Positions 9,066 through 17,353 of a DNA stretch of 33,106 nt are shown here, in pieces; the stretch's first letter is position 1, and every line of letters begins with the position of its first letter. This DNA comes from Thermoplasmata archaeon (lineage in GTDB: Archaea; Thermoplasmatota; Thermoplasmata; Lutacidiplasmatales; UBA184), in assembly GCA_030037855.1 (NCBI GenBank), contig JASHPY010000076.1:1-33106 (forward strand), written 5' to 3'. A program made the position numbers and the translations under genes. The notes under the pieces are model-generated. The model saw only the letters and a list, made by a program, of their open reading frames with translations, was not told the DNA's origin and made no database searches.

Positions 9066-10277
9066 ATGGACCTGGTCCTGCGGGACACCCTGTCGGGGAC
9101 GCGGAGGGCGGTCCGGCACCGGCCCGGTCGACCCCTCGCGCTCTACGTGTGCGGTCCGACGGTCTACGACGCGGCCCACGTCGGCCACGCGCGGACGTAC
9201 CTGTTCTTCGACGTGGCGCGTCGCTTCCTCGAGGCCGAAGGGGTTCCGGTACGGCACGTGATGAATATCACCGACTTCGAGGACAAGCTCGACGCCCGCG
9301 CCACCAAGCTCGGCCTCTCCTGGCGGGCGCTCGCCCGCCGGGAGGAGCGCCGCTTCCTTCAGGACCTGACCTCCTTGAACATTCGACTTCCGCATCGGAC
9401 GCCGAGGGCGTCGGAGTACGTCCCCCGGATGCGGGAGGTCGCCCGGCGGCTCGAGCGCACCGGACGGGTCCGTCGGGAGGGCGTCGAGTGGGTCTACACG
9501 CCCCCGCATCGCGGGGCGCACGAGAACTTTCCGACCGACCAGCAGCTCGCCACCCATGCGGTCGCCGAGCCGGGCCACCCGTTCCCCGAGACCAAGGGCC
9601 GCGCGGGGGAGTTCATGGTCTGGCGGCTCCAAGCGCTGCCGAAGCCGTCGTGGCCGGGCCCCCACGGTCGCGGGATCCCCGGCTGGCACCTCGAGTGCTA
9701 CGCGATGGCCGACCGTCTCCTCGGCCTGCCGGTGGACCTGCACGGCGGCGGGCCGGACCTGATCTACCCGCACCACTACGCGGAGAACGAGATCGCCCTC
9801 GCGTTCCGGGGGACTCCGTTCTCCCGCGTCTTCCTCCACCCCAATTTCGTGCTCACGGGCGGGGCCAAGATGTCGAAGTCCGCGGGCAATCTGATCTCGA
9901 TCCGGGACGCGCTCGCGCTCGGCGAGGCGAGCGCGCTGCGATGGTACCTCCTGTCGACGCCGCATGCCCGGCGACTCGCCTGGGAACCGTCCGAGTTCCG
10001 ACGCGCGGCCGAGGAGTTCGAGCGCGCGCGCGCCGCGCTCCGTCGCTGGCTCGACCCGACGCGGGGAGGGCGGGACTCCGCCACGTCGGTCCGTCGGCTG
10101 TCGGAGGGCATCCGTCGGGACCTCGCGGACGGGCTCAGCACCGACCGTGCGTTCGCCCGGCTCCGGTCGTGGACGGAGCGGATCTCGGCCTCGTCCGGTG
10201 TCGCGCGAAGCGATCGGAAGGTCGCGGTCCGCGAGATCCGCGCGGTCGAGGACCGAACCGGACTCTCCCTCCGCTAG
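9066..10277 (+). CDS. cysS: Cysteinyl-tRNA synthetase, short form (404 aa)
   Basis: YVCGPTVYDAAHVGHARTYLFFDVARRFLEAEG, NITDFEDKLDARA, GWHLECYAMA, GGGPDLIYPHHYAENEIALA, KMSKSAGN; ends soon after the catalytic/stem-contact region. Confidence 0.9.
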   Translation: MDLVLRDTLSGTRRAVRHRPGRPLALYVCGPTVYDAAHVGHARTYLFFDVARRFLEAEGVPVRHVMNITDFEDKLDARATKLGLSWRALARREERRFLQDLTSLNIRLPHRTPRASEYVPRMREVARRLERTGRVRREGVEWVYTPPHRGAHENFPTDQQLATHAVAEPGHPFPETKGRAGEFMVWRLQALPKPSWPGPHGRGIPGWHLECYAMADRLLGLPVDLHGGGPDLIYPHHYAENEIALAFRGTPFSRVFLHPNFVLTGGAKMSKSAGNLISIRDALALGEASALRWYLLSTPHARRLAWEPSEFRRAAEEFERARAALRRWLDPTRGGRDSATSVRRLSEGIRRDLADGLSTDRAFARLRSWTERISASSGVARSDRKVAVREIRAVEDRTGLSLR

Positions 10278-11479
10278 GGAGGCGAGCGCTCGACGACGAC
10301 GCTCAGGCCGTTGCCGCCGCCCATGCAGAGCGTCGCGAGACCGAGCTCCTTCTGGGAGCGGACGAGTTCGTGCACGAGCGTGACCACGATCCGTGCCCCG
10401 CTCGCACCGATCGGGTGACCGAGCGCGACCGCGCCCCCGTTGACGTTGAACCGGTCGTCCGCGAAGTCGAACTCGCGCTGCACCGCGATCGAGGCCGATG
10501 CGTACGCCTCGTTGTGTTCGACGCGGTCGAAGTCCGACGCGTGGAGCCCGGTGCGTTCGAGGTGCTTCTTCACGGTCGGAATCGGCGACTCCATCACGTC
10601 CCTCGGATGGACCCCGCTCTCGGCCGTGGAGTGGATCCAGGCGATCGGCTTCGCGCCGCGCTCCCGGACCTCCTTCGCGCTCGCGAGCACGAGGGCGGCC
10701 GCCCCGTCGGACAGCTTCGAGGAGTTCCCGGCCGTGAGGACCCCGTCCGGGGCGAACGCGGGCTTCAGCCGCGCGAGCTTTTCGAGCGTCGTGTCCGCCC
10801 GCGGCGCTTCGTCGTGGGCGAGCCCCTCGCCGCCGGGCGTCAACTCGGCCGGGACCCGAACGAGCTCGGAGTCGAACGTGCCCGCGGCGACCGCGCGCGA
10901 GGCGCGCAGGTGGCTGCGCAAGCCGTAGGCGTCGACGTCCGCCCGCCGGAGCCCGAGCTTCTTCGCGATGCGTTCGCCGGTGAGGCCCATGATCTCGTGC
11001 TCGTCGTAGGCGTCGATCAGGGCGTCGCGCTGCATCCCGTCGTCGAGCGTGTGCGGGCCCGGGAGGCTCCCCCACCGCACCGCGCCGGCGAGGAGGTACG
11101 GCGCGTTCGACATGCTCTCCATCGCGCCGACCACGACCCGGTCGAACTCGCCGGCCCGGATCGCGGTGAACCCCCACTGGATCGCCTTCATGCCGGACCC
11201 GCAGACCATGTTGACCGTCGCGGCGCCGACCGTGTCCGGGACGCCCGCACCGCGCAACACCTGACGCGCCGGATTCTGCCCGGCGCCGGCCTGGATCGCC
11301 TGACCGAACAGGACCTCCTCGACGTCCTCTGGCCGCCAGCCCGCCCGCTCGATCGCTGCGCGGGCGGCGAGCGTCCCGAGCCGGGTCGCCGGCGTGTTCC
11401 GCAGCGACCCGCCGAAACGGCCGATCGGCGTGCGAACGGCGGAGAGGATCGCGACCGACGCAGGAGCGGACGAGGGCAT
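10274..11479 (-). CDS. Acetyl-CoA C-acetyltransferase (thiolase)
   Basis: VNMVCGSGMKAIQWGFTAIRAGEFDRVVVGAMESMSNAPYLL, NVNGGAVALGHPIGASGARIVVTLVHEL, LATLCMGGGNGLSVVVE. Confidence 0.95.
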   Translation of the reverse strand: MPSSAPASVAILSAVRTPIGRFGGSLRNTPATRLGTLAARAAIERAGWRPEDVEEVLFGQAIQAGAGQNPARQVLRGAGVPDTVGAATVNMVCGSGMKAIQWGFTAIRAGEFDRVVVGAMESMSNAPYLLAGAVRWGSLPGPHTLDDGMQRDALIDAYDEHEIMGLTGERIAKKLGLRRADVDAYGLRSHLRASRAVAAGTFDSELVRVPAELTPGGEGLAHDEAPRADTTLEKLARLKPAFAPDGVLTAGNSSKLSDGAAALVLASAKEVRERGAKPIAWIHSTAESGVHPRDVMESPIPTVKKHLERTGLHASDFDRVEHNEAYASASIAVQREFDFADDRFNVNGGAVALGHPIGASGARIVVTLVHELVRSQKELGLATLCMGGGNGLSVVVERSPP

Positions 11480-11519
11480 GCGCGGCGGACCCGGGTCCCG
11501 ATTAAGAAGCCAGCGGGTC

Positions 11520-12251
11520 CTAGTCCTCTTCGACGCGCGGCGCGAGGAGATAGCGGCCCTCGCCCCGGCCGGCGCTCATCGCGAACTCGACCTTGAGCGG
11601 ATACTCGTTCCCGACGTGGAGGGTCGTGTCCTCCGCCGAGATCGACTTCACCATCGCGGAGAAGAAATCGAGGGGGTACATGCTCTTCACCGGGTCCTTG
11701 ACCTCGAGCTTGGTCAGGTTCTCCTTCGCGATGCGGAGGTCGAGCTGGTCGGTCTCGCCCTCGGAGTGCATCGTGAACGCGGTCGGGTCGAGGGTCAGGG
11801 TGACGTGGTCGGTGAAGCTCTCGCTTCCACGGATCCCCTGGCGCAGGTCCTCGGTCTTGACCGTGACGCTCGCCGGCGGACTCACGTTCGGCACCTTCGG
11901 GTCGGTGATCCCCGCCGGGTCGACCACCGCCATCTGGCGCGTGACCCGACCGAGCGACGCGACCAATCGGTTCTTGCCGTCGAACTGGAAGTCGATGACG
12001 TCCCCGGGCTTCGACAGGCGGAGCACTTCCTTCAGCTTCTCGACGTCGACGCCGAGCTCGGTCGGCTCGCCGGTGAACTCCTCGAACACCGCCTTGTGGA
12101 GCTTCAGGACCAGCATCGCGACGTGCGACGGGTCGACCGCCCTCGCCTCCAAGCCGTCCTTGGAGATCGACAGCTTGACCTCGCTCACGAGCGTGGAGAC
12201 GACCTCCACGACCTCGCGGAGGTTCTCCATTTTCATGCGGAGCTTGAACAT
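11520..12251 (-). CDS. pcn: DNA polymerase sliding clamp PCNA
   Basis: MFKLRMKMENLREVVEVVSTLVSEVKLSISKDGLEARAVDPSHVAMLVLKLHKAVFEEF...; start set at 12251 rather than the ORF start 12275. Confidence 0.95.
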   Translation of the reverse strand: MFKLRMKMENLREVVEVVSTLVSEVKLSISKDGLEARAVDPSHVAMLVLKLHKAVFEEFTGEPTELGVDVEKLKEVLRLSKPGDVIDFQFDGKNRLVASLGRVTRQMAVVDPAGITDPKVPNVSPPASVTVKTEDLRQGIRGSESFTDHVTLTLDPTAFTMHSEGETDQLDLRIAKENLTKLEVKDPVKSMYPLDFFSAMVKSISAEDTTLHVGNEYPLKVEFAMSAGRGEGRYLLAPRVEED

Positions 12252-12351
12252 CGGAAGCCTCGGGGCGCACCACACCGGCCCCCTCTAAAAAGCCTTCTGA
12301 GGCGCCGAGGGGGAGCAACGCGTTTCTCTACCGGAGATTCGACCCCGGGCG

Positions 12352-13110
12352 ATGACCGAGCTCGCCTATCTCGCGACGATGGACGCGGCGTACGTGCGCA
12401 CGTTCCGCTCGCGCGTGACCGCGCTGCCGCCCGGCGCGATCGTGCTCGACCGCACGTTCTTCTATCCGACGGGCGGCGGCCAGGCGTGCGACCGGGGAAC
12501 GCTCGAGCTGGCGGGAAGCCGACCGGTCGAGGTCCTCGAGGTCGTGAAGTCGGGGTCGGCGGTCGTCCATCGCGTCCGCGGCGACCCGGCGACGCTGCGA
12601 TCGATCGCGATCGGCGCGGAGCTCGACGGAGCTGTCGACTGGGAGCGGCGTCACCGGCACATGCGGCTCCACACGGCGCAGCACTACGCGAGCGCGAGAA
12701 TCTTCGCGCACACCGGGGTCCGTACTCGGCGGGCGAATCTCGCGGGATCGGGCGCGACGCTCGACCTCGAGGGGCCGCTCGCACCGGACGCGCTCGCTCC
12801 GGTCGAGAACGACCTGCGCGCCGCGGTCGAGCGTCCGCAGGAGGTTCGCGTCCGGATGGTACCGAGAGCCGAGTGGGAAGCCCATCCCGCGGCCGGCCGC
12901 TCGGGCCTCGTGCCGCTCCCGCCGCACGTCGACCCGGTCCGCGTGGTCGAGATCGACGCGTCCGACGTCTGCCCGTGCGGAGGGACGCACGTGCGATCGA
13001 CCGGCGAGATCGGCGAGCTCCGATGGTCCTCGCCGGTAACGCTCGGAGGTGGGGCGACGCGCGTCGCGTTCAGCCTGGTCGGGCCCGGGCCGTCCACTCC
13101 GCCCGCGTGA
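12352..13110 (+). CDS. alaX: Alanyl-tRNA editing protein AlaX (AlaX-M-like)
   Basis: FFYPTGGGQACDRGTL, HMRLHTAQHYASARIF (HxxxH), VCPCGGTHVRSTGEIG (CxxxH zinc motif). Confidence 0.92.
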   Translation: MTELAYLATMDAAYVRTFRSRVTALPPGAIVLDRTFFYPTGGGQACDRGTLELAGSRPVEVLEVVKSGSAVVHRVRGDPATLRSIAIGAELDGAVDWERRHRHMRLHTAQHYASARIFAHTGVRTRRANLAGSGATLDLEGPLAPDALAPVENDLRAAVERPQEVRVRMVPRAEWEAHPAAGRSGLVPLPPHVDPVRVVEIDASDVCPCGGTHVRSTGEIGELRWSSPVTLGGGATRVAFSLVGPGPSTPPA

Positions 13111-13621
13111 TGCCGTAGACGTAGACGTCGTGCCATCGAGCGTGGTGGAACAGCGCCGAGCGGAGCGTCCCCTCGCGCCGGAACCCGAGTCCCTCCACGA
13201 GGCGGTACGACGCCGCGTTCTCGACGTCGCAGGTCGCGCCGACGCGGTCGACCGAGCTCGTGGCGTACACGTGATCGACCAGGAGCCGCACCGCCTCGCG
13301 ACCGTAGCCCTTCCCCCGCGCGGCGCGGTCCCCCATCACGTACCAGACGTCGACGTACTCGAGGACCGGATGCGGGAGGTAGTGCCCGACGAACCCGACG
13401 ACCCCGGGCGGGTCCTTCCGCTCGACCACGAAACGCGCCGCGAGCGACGAGCGGTCCGTCGGCGCGGCCTCGACCGAGCGGACGAAGCTGTCCATCGTGT
13501 CGACCGAGAACCGGTCGAACGGCGCCACGACCTCGGGGTCGTTGTACCAGCCGAAGACGGTCGCGTAGTCGTCGGGCACGAGGGGCCGCAGGCGGACCGA
13601 CGGACCTTCGAGGACGGTCAT
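13070..13621 (-). CDS. GNAT-family N-acetyltransferase (RimJ/RimL-like)
   Basis: MTVLEGPSVRLRPLVPDDYATVFGWYNDPEVV... VMGDRAARGKGYGREAVRLLVDHVYATSSVDRVGATCDVENAASYRLVEGLGFRREGTLR; start at 13621 overlaps the upstream stop by 4 nt. Confidence 0.9.
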   Translation of the reverse strand: MTVLEGPSVRLRPLVPDDYATVFGWYNDPEVVAPFDRFSVDTMDSFVRSVEAAPTDRSSLAARFVVERKDPPGVVGFVGHYLPHPVLEYVDVWYVMGDRAARGKGYGREAVRLLVDHVYATSSVDRVGATCDVENAASYRLVEGLGFRREGTLRSALFHHARWHDVYVYGITRAEWTARARPG

Positions 13622-14010
13622 CGCCCGGGCGAGTGCGAGAGGTCCCGGTCCGACGGGCCGGCGACCGAGGGCGTCGCGGACGCCTCCTCCCGCTCGACCG
13701 AGGTCGGGGGCAGTCCTTCCTCCTCCCGCAGGTGCTCGAGCGCCTTGCGATGCCCGGTCGGGGTGAGGGAAAAGACGTGCTTCGGTTCGGAGTACCCGAC
13801 GACGTACTGCGTTCGGCGGAAGACCATCCGCGACATCTCGAGCGACCGGAGCGCGTTCTTGAGGCTGGTCGGATCCTCGTTCGAGAACTTTCGCGCGATG
13901 CCGAACTCGGTGGTCCACTGGTCGGCCTCGAATCGGATCTGCTGGCCCCGATGCTCCAGCAGGTGAAGCAGGAGCGAGCGCTCCAGCCTCTCCAGCTCCT
14001 GCTGCGGCAT
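13618..14010 (-). CDS. Winged-helix DNA-binding protein (probable transcriptional regulator)
   Basis: MPQQELERLERSLLLHLLEHRGQQIRFEADQWTTEFGIARKFSNEDPTSLKNALRSLEMSRMVFRRTQYVVGYSEPKHVFSLTPTGHRKALEHL; start inferred at 14010. Confidence 0.65.
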   Translation of the reverse strand: MPQQELERLERSLLLHLLEHRGQQIRFEADQWTTEFGIARKFSNEDPTSLKNALRSLEMSRMVFRRTQYVVGYSEPKHVFSLTPTGHRKALEHLREEEGLPPTSVEREEASATPSVAGPSDRDLSHSPGR

Positions 14011-14027
14011 GTACCTCGGGGGGATCG

Positions 14028-14252
14028 TCAGGAGATCGTCGTGATCTCGTAGTTCACGTCGAGGCCCTTCAGACGGGAGTGCATCTCGCCCACGAGACGT
14101 ATGACGTTCTCCAGTCCCGCCTTCTCCTTCCATTTGTAGACGAAGTCGTGCATTCCCATCGACTCCTCGAAGCCGAGCTGGCGCATGACCTCCATGACCT
14201 TGAGAGGGTCGGCGCCCTCGGAGTGGAAGGTCATCCGGACGTAGGTACGCAT
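14028..14252 (-). CDS. Small conserved-looking hypothetical protein (74 aa)
   Basis: MRTYVRMTFHSEGADPLKVMEVMRQLGFEESMGMHDFVYKWKEKAGLENVIRLVGEMHSRLKGLDVNYEITTIS; alternating beta/alpha pattern suggests a ferredoxin-like fold; 17 nt upstream of the winged-helix gene. Confidence 0.7.
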   Translation of the reverse strand: MRTYVRMTFHSEGADPLKVMEVMRQLGFEESMGMHDFVYKWKEKAGLENVIRLVGEMHSRLKGLDVNYEITTIS

Positions 14253-14310
14253 GCGATCCCTCGCCGCGGGTGCCCCCGGGCGGTCGGCCGTCGTGTTTAG
14301 GCGGCCGTTC

Positions 14311-14320
14311 GTTTATATAT
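14311..14320 (+). promoter_or_regulatory. Putative TATA box (gtttatatat) for the epimerase operon
   Basis: Strong TATA-like sequence about 32 bp upstream of the ATG at 14348. Confidence 0.75.
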
Positions 14321-14347
14321 GCTTCCCTGAGTCCAAGTCCCCACGCC

Positions 14348-15313
14348 ATGACGGAGGGCGACCGGGCAGGACCGTGGGTCGTGACGGGGGGGGCCGGGGC
14401 GATCGGCTCGGTGGTCGTTCAGGAGCTCCTCGCCCGCGGCGGGGAGGTCCGGGTGATCGACAACCTCGCGAGCGGTCAACGCGGCAACCTGCCCGCCCCG
14501 GGCTCCGGCCGCCTCTCGCTGACGGTCGCGGACCTCAAGGAGCCGGCGCGGTACGCCGCCGCCTTCGACGGGGCGCACGAGCTCTGGCACCTGGCGGCCA
14601 ACGGGGACATTCGCAAGGGCTCCGAGGACCCGCGCCTAGACCTCGAGAACGGCATCCTGGCGACGTTCGCCGCCCTCGAGGAGGCTCGGCGGCACGACGT
14701 CCCGCGCGTCATCTACTCGTCGTCGAGCGTCGTGTACGGCTTCCCGACCGTGCTGCCGACGCCGGAGTCGTACGGTCCTCTCGAGCCGGAGTCGCTCTAC
14801 GCCGGGGCGAAGCTGGCGAGCGAAGGGCTCTGCTCCGCGTTCGCGCACACCTACGGGCTCCGCGTGTTCCTGTTCCGGTTCGCGAACATCGTCGGGCCGC
14901 ACATGTCGCGCGGCGTCCTGTTCGACCTCTTCGAGAAGCTCGCGAAGGATCCGACCCGACTCGAGGTGCTCGGCGACGGCCGCCAGGCGAAGAGCTACCT
15001 TCGGACCGAGGACTGCGTCGCCGGCATGCTGCTCCTTTCCGAGCGCGCGACCGAACCCGTGAACATCTTCAACCTCGGAGCGGCGGACCAGATCTCCGTC
15101 CGCGAGATCGCCGAGAAGGTCGTCCGCGCGCACGGGGGCACCGCGAAGATCGAGTATGCGGGCGGGGAGCGCGGCTGGGTGGGCGACGTGCCGAAGCAGT
15201 TCCTCGCCATCGACCGTGCGGTACGCCTCGGCTGGAAGCCCCGCTGGTCGAGCGCCGAGGCGATCGACCGCACGATCGCCGATCTGCTCCGCGAGCGAGG
15301 ACGGGGCCCTTAG
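14348..15313 (+). CDS. NAD-dependent epimerase/dehydratase (UDP-glucose 4-epimerase-like, extended SDR)
   Basis: WVVTGGAGAIGSVVVQELLARGGEVRVIDNLASG; YSSSSVVYG; YAGAKLASEGL (YxxxK); NIFNLGAADQISVREIAEKV. Confidence 0.93.
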   Translation: MTEGDRAGPWVVTGGAGAIGSVVVQELLARGGEVRVIDNLASGQRGNLPAPGSGRLSLTVADLKEPARYAAAFDGAHELWHLAANGDIRKGSEDPRLDLENGILATFAALEEARRHDVPRVIYSSSSVVYGFPTVLPTPESYGPLEPESLYAGAKLASEGLCSAFAHTYGLRVFLFRFANIVGPHMSRGVLFDLFEKLAKDPTRLEVLGDGRQAKSYLRTEDCVAGMLLLSERATEPVNIFNLGAADQISVREIAEKVVRAHGGTAKIEYAGGERGWVGDVPKQFLAIDRAVRLGWKPRWSSAEAIDRTIADLLRERGRGP

Positions 15314-16350
15314 CGCGGACTCGGCGGGCCGGCGGCCACCGCGCGATACAGCTCGAGGTACTGCTCCACGACCCGCGGCCACGAGTAGCGCTCCTCCGCG
15401 CTCGCGCGCGCCGCCTCCCCCATCGTTCGACGGAGACCCGGGTCGGCGACGAGCTCCCCGACCCGCCGGCGCAGACCGTCCTCGAACGCGGCCGGGTCCC
15501 GGTCGTCGACGCTCCAGCCGTTCCGCCCGTCTTCGATCGCCGCGGCGACCGCGGGACCGCCCACCACCGGGAGCCCCGACGCGAGCGCTTGCACGACCGC
15601 CCCCGAGAGGAGCTCGACGCGGCTCGGATGGAGAAGGAGGTCGCTCTCGGCAAGGCGGCGGGCGAGTTCGTCCGCCGACACCTCGCCGGTGAGCTCGACC
15701 TCCGGGCCGAACGCCCGTAGACGGTTCGCGTACTCCGGGTCCGGGGTCGGCCCCACGAGCACGAGGCGGGCGCCGGTTCCGCGGACCGAGGCCGCGGCGA
15801 CCTCCCAGCGTTTCACCGGTGCGACCACCCCGACCCCGACGGCGGTGCGTCCGGACCGGTGACCCCAGTCCGCGCGGAAACGTTCGAGGTCGACCCCGAA
15901 CGGGATGACGGCGATCGGTCGTCGGGTCGAGCCGACCGCGCCGCGGATCGTCACGGCGAGCGGAGCCGTGAGAGCCACGGGCGCCGCGGAACGACGGACG
16001 GCGCGTCGCTCCAACCAGTAGCCCCACCGATGAGAGAGTCGCTCGCGATAGTACCAGTGCCGGGAGTGGGTGGTATAGACGTACGGGATGCGCTGGCCGG
16101 CCAGACGGTTCCCGACGACGGGGGAGTTGGCGTGGACGACGTCGTAGCGCTCGGCGCGAAGGAGACGGGGAAGCTCCCACGCGAACGGGTACTCGTCGCG
16201 CAGGCGATGGTGTCGCACCCGGTTGATCACGAACGGGTCGTGGCCCGCGGTGCGCAGCGCGCTCTCGAGGTCCGCGATGAACCGCTCCGTCCCGCCGTAG
16301 CCGGTGGGGGGGATCGGCTCGACGCCCCCGCCGATGAGTGCGATGCGCAC
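15310..16350 (-). CDS. Glycosyltransferase family 4 (GT-B)
   Basis: GTG start VRIALIGGGVEPIPPTGYGGTERFIADLESALRTAGHDPFVI...; IPFGVDLERFR; LLLHPSRVELLSGAVVQALASGLPVVGG. Confidence 0.88.
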   Translation of the reverse strand: MRIALIGGGVEPIPPTGYGGTERFIADLESALRTAGHDPFVINRVRHHRLRDEYPFAWELPRLLRAERYDVVHANSPVVGNRLAGQRIPYVYTTHSRHWYYRERLSHRWGYWLERRAVRRSAAPVALTAPLAVTIRGAVGSTRRPIAVIPFGVDLERFRADWGHRSGRTAVGVGVVAPVKRWEVAAASVRGTGARLVLVGPTPDPEYANRLRAFGPEVELTGEVSADELARRLAESDLLLHPSRVELLSGAVVQALASGLPVVGGPAVAAAIEDGRNGWSVDDRDPAAFEDGLRRRVGELVADPGLRRTMGEAARASAEERYSWPRVVEQYLELYRAVAAGPPSPR

Positions 16351-16441
16351 GGGGCCGGCACACCGACAACGGATTAAGAAGTGCCGGCAGTTTCTCTCGA
16401 GAGACCGTCGGCGGAACGAACCGTCCCGGTCGGAGGAACGC

Positions 16442-17281
16442 GTGGGGACGGTCTGCGTGGAGGTGGCGGTGCGGGACGACGCCCGCCTCGTGGACGCCGC
16501 GGAGTCCCTCGCCGCCCAGGCCCGGCCGCCCGACCGGGTGCTGATCGCCGCTTCGACCGTCACGCCCGAGCCCCTGCTTGCGGAGGCGCGCCGTCGACTC
16601 GGCGCGATCGCCGTCGACGTCGCACGGTTCCCGGGCGGGGTCGTGGACGCGCGGGCCGGCGCGCTCGGTTTGATCCACGAGGATACGACCGCGTTCCTAG
16701 ACTCGGACGAACGAGCCCCCCGGGACTGGCTCGTGCAGCTCGTCGCTCCGATCGAGGCCGGCACCGCCGACTTCGTCGGAGGGCCGACCCGCCCCGTGCG
16801 GCCGCCGACGACGTCGATCGAGCGCTACTCGGTGCTGCTCGAAGAGTCAATCTACCGCGACCTCGTTCCCCGGAGCGTCACGTACGTGCCGCTCCAGAAC
16901 ACGGCGTGGCGGACGTCACTCCTCCGCTCACTCGGCTTCGACCCCCGGATCTCCTTCGCCGAGGACCACGACCTCGAGACCCGCGCGGCACGGGCCGGGG
17001 CGCGCGGCATCTTCCTCCCCGACGCGTTCGTCTTTCACGATCAGACCGACGAGACGAACTTCTACCGATGGGCGCGGAAGCGGTACCGTTACCTGGTCGC
17101 GATGGCGATGTCGCTGATGAAGAACGGAGCGCTCCGGGGCCGCCTCGAAGAGCGGCGCGCGCCGGTCCGCCATCCGCTCCGCTACGTCGAGGCCATGCTG
17201 AAGCCGTTCGCGCTGCTCAGCGCGTCGATTCGCTGGCGCCGCGAGCGCGCACGCACGGCGCGCAGACCTTCGGGACGATAG
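16442..17281 (+). CDS. Glycosyltransferase family 2 (GT-A)
   Basis: GTG start VGTVCVEVAVRDDARLVDAAESLAAQARPPDRVLIA; TAFLDSDERAP (DxD-like); FAEDHDLETRAARAG. Confidence 0.8.
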   Translation: MGTVCVEVAVRDDARLVDAAESLAAQARPPDRVLIAASTVTPEPLLAEARRRLGAIAVDVARFPGGVVDARAGALGLIHEDTTAFLDSDERAPRDWLVQLVAPIEAGTADFVGGPTRPVRPPTTSIERYSVLLEESIYRDLVPRSVTYVPLQNTAWRTSLLRSLGFDPRISFAEDHDLETRAARAGARGIFLPDAFVFHDQTDETNFYRWARKRYRYLVAMAMSLMKNGALRGRLEERRAPVRHPLRYVEAMLKPFALLSASIRWRRERARTARRPSGR

Positions 17282-17353
17282 CGGCGCGCCCGGCCGGCGC
17301 CGACGCGTTCCCCTCTCGGAAAACGTTATCCTACCGCCGGTGTGGGCGGGGCC

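Noticed and set aside
8933-9088. N-terminal extension of the Lrp/AsnC RAM protein (start at 9088)
   Set aside because: The extension has no HTH or recognisable domain, overlaps the divergent cysS promoter and start, and a GTG at 8932 gives the canonical stand-alone RAM start.
8973-11177. 734-aa minus-strand ORF
   Set aside because: Out-of-frame/antisense overlap of cysS and thiolase; composition indicates a shadow ORF.
9149-11596. 815-aa plus-strand ORF
   Set aside because: Alternate frame across cysS then antisense to thiolase; no coherent family.
14636-16678. 680-aa minus-strand ORF
   Set aside because: Alternate frame of GT4 and antisense to the epimerase; the GT4 frame has clear motifs instead.
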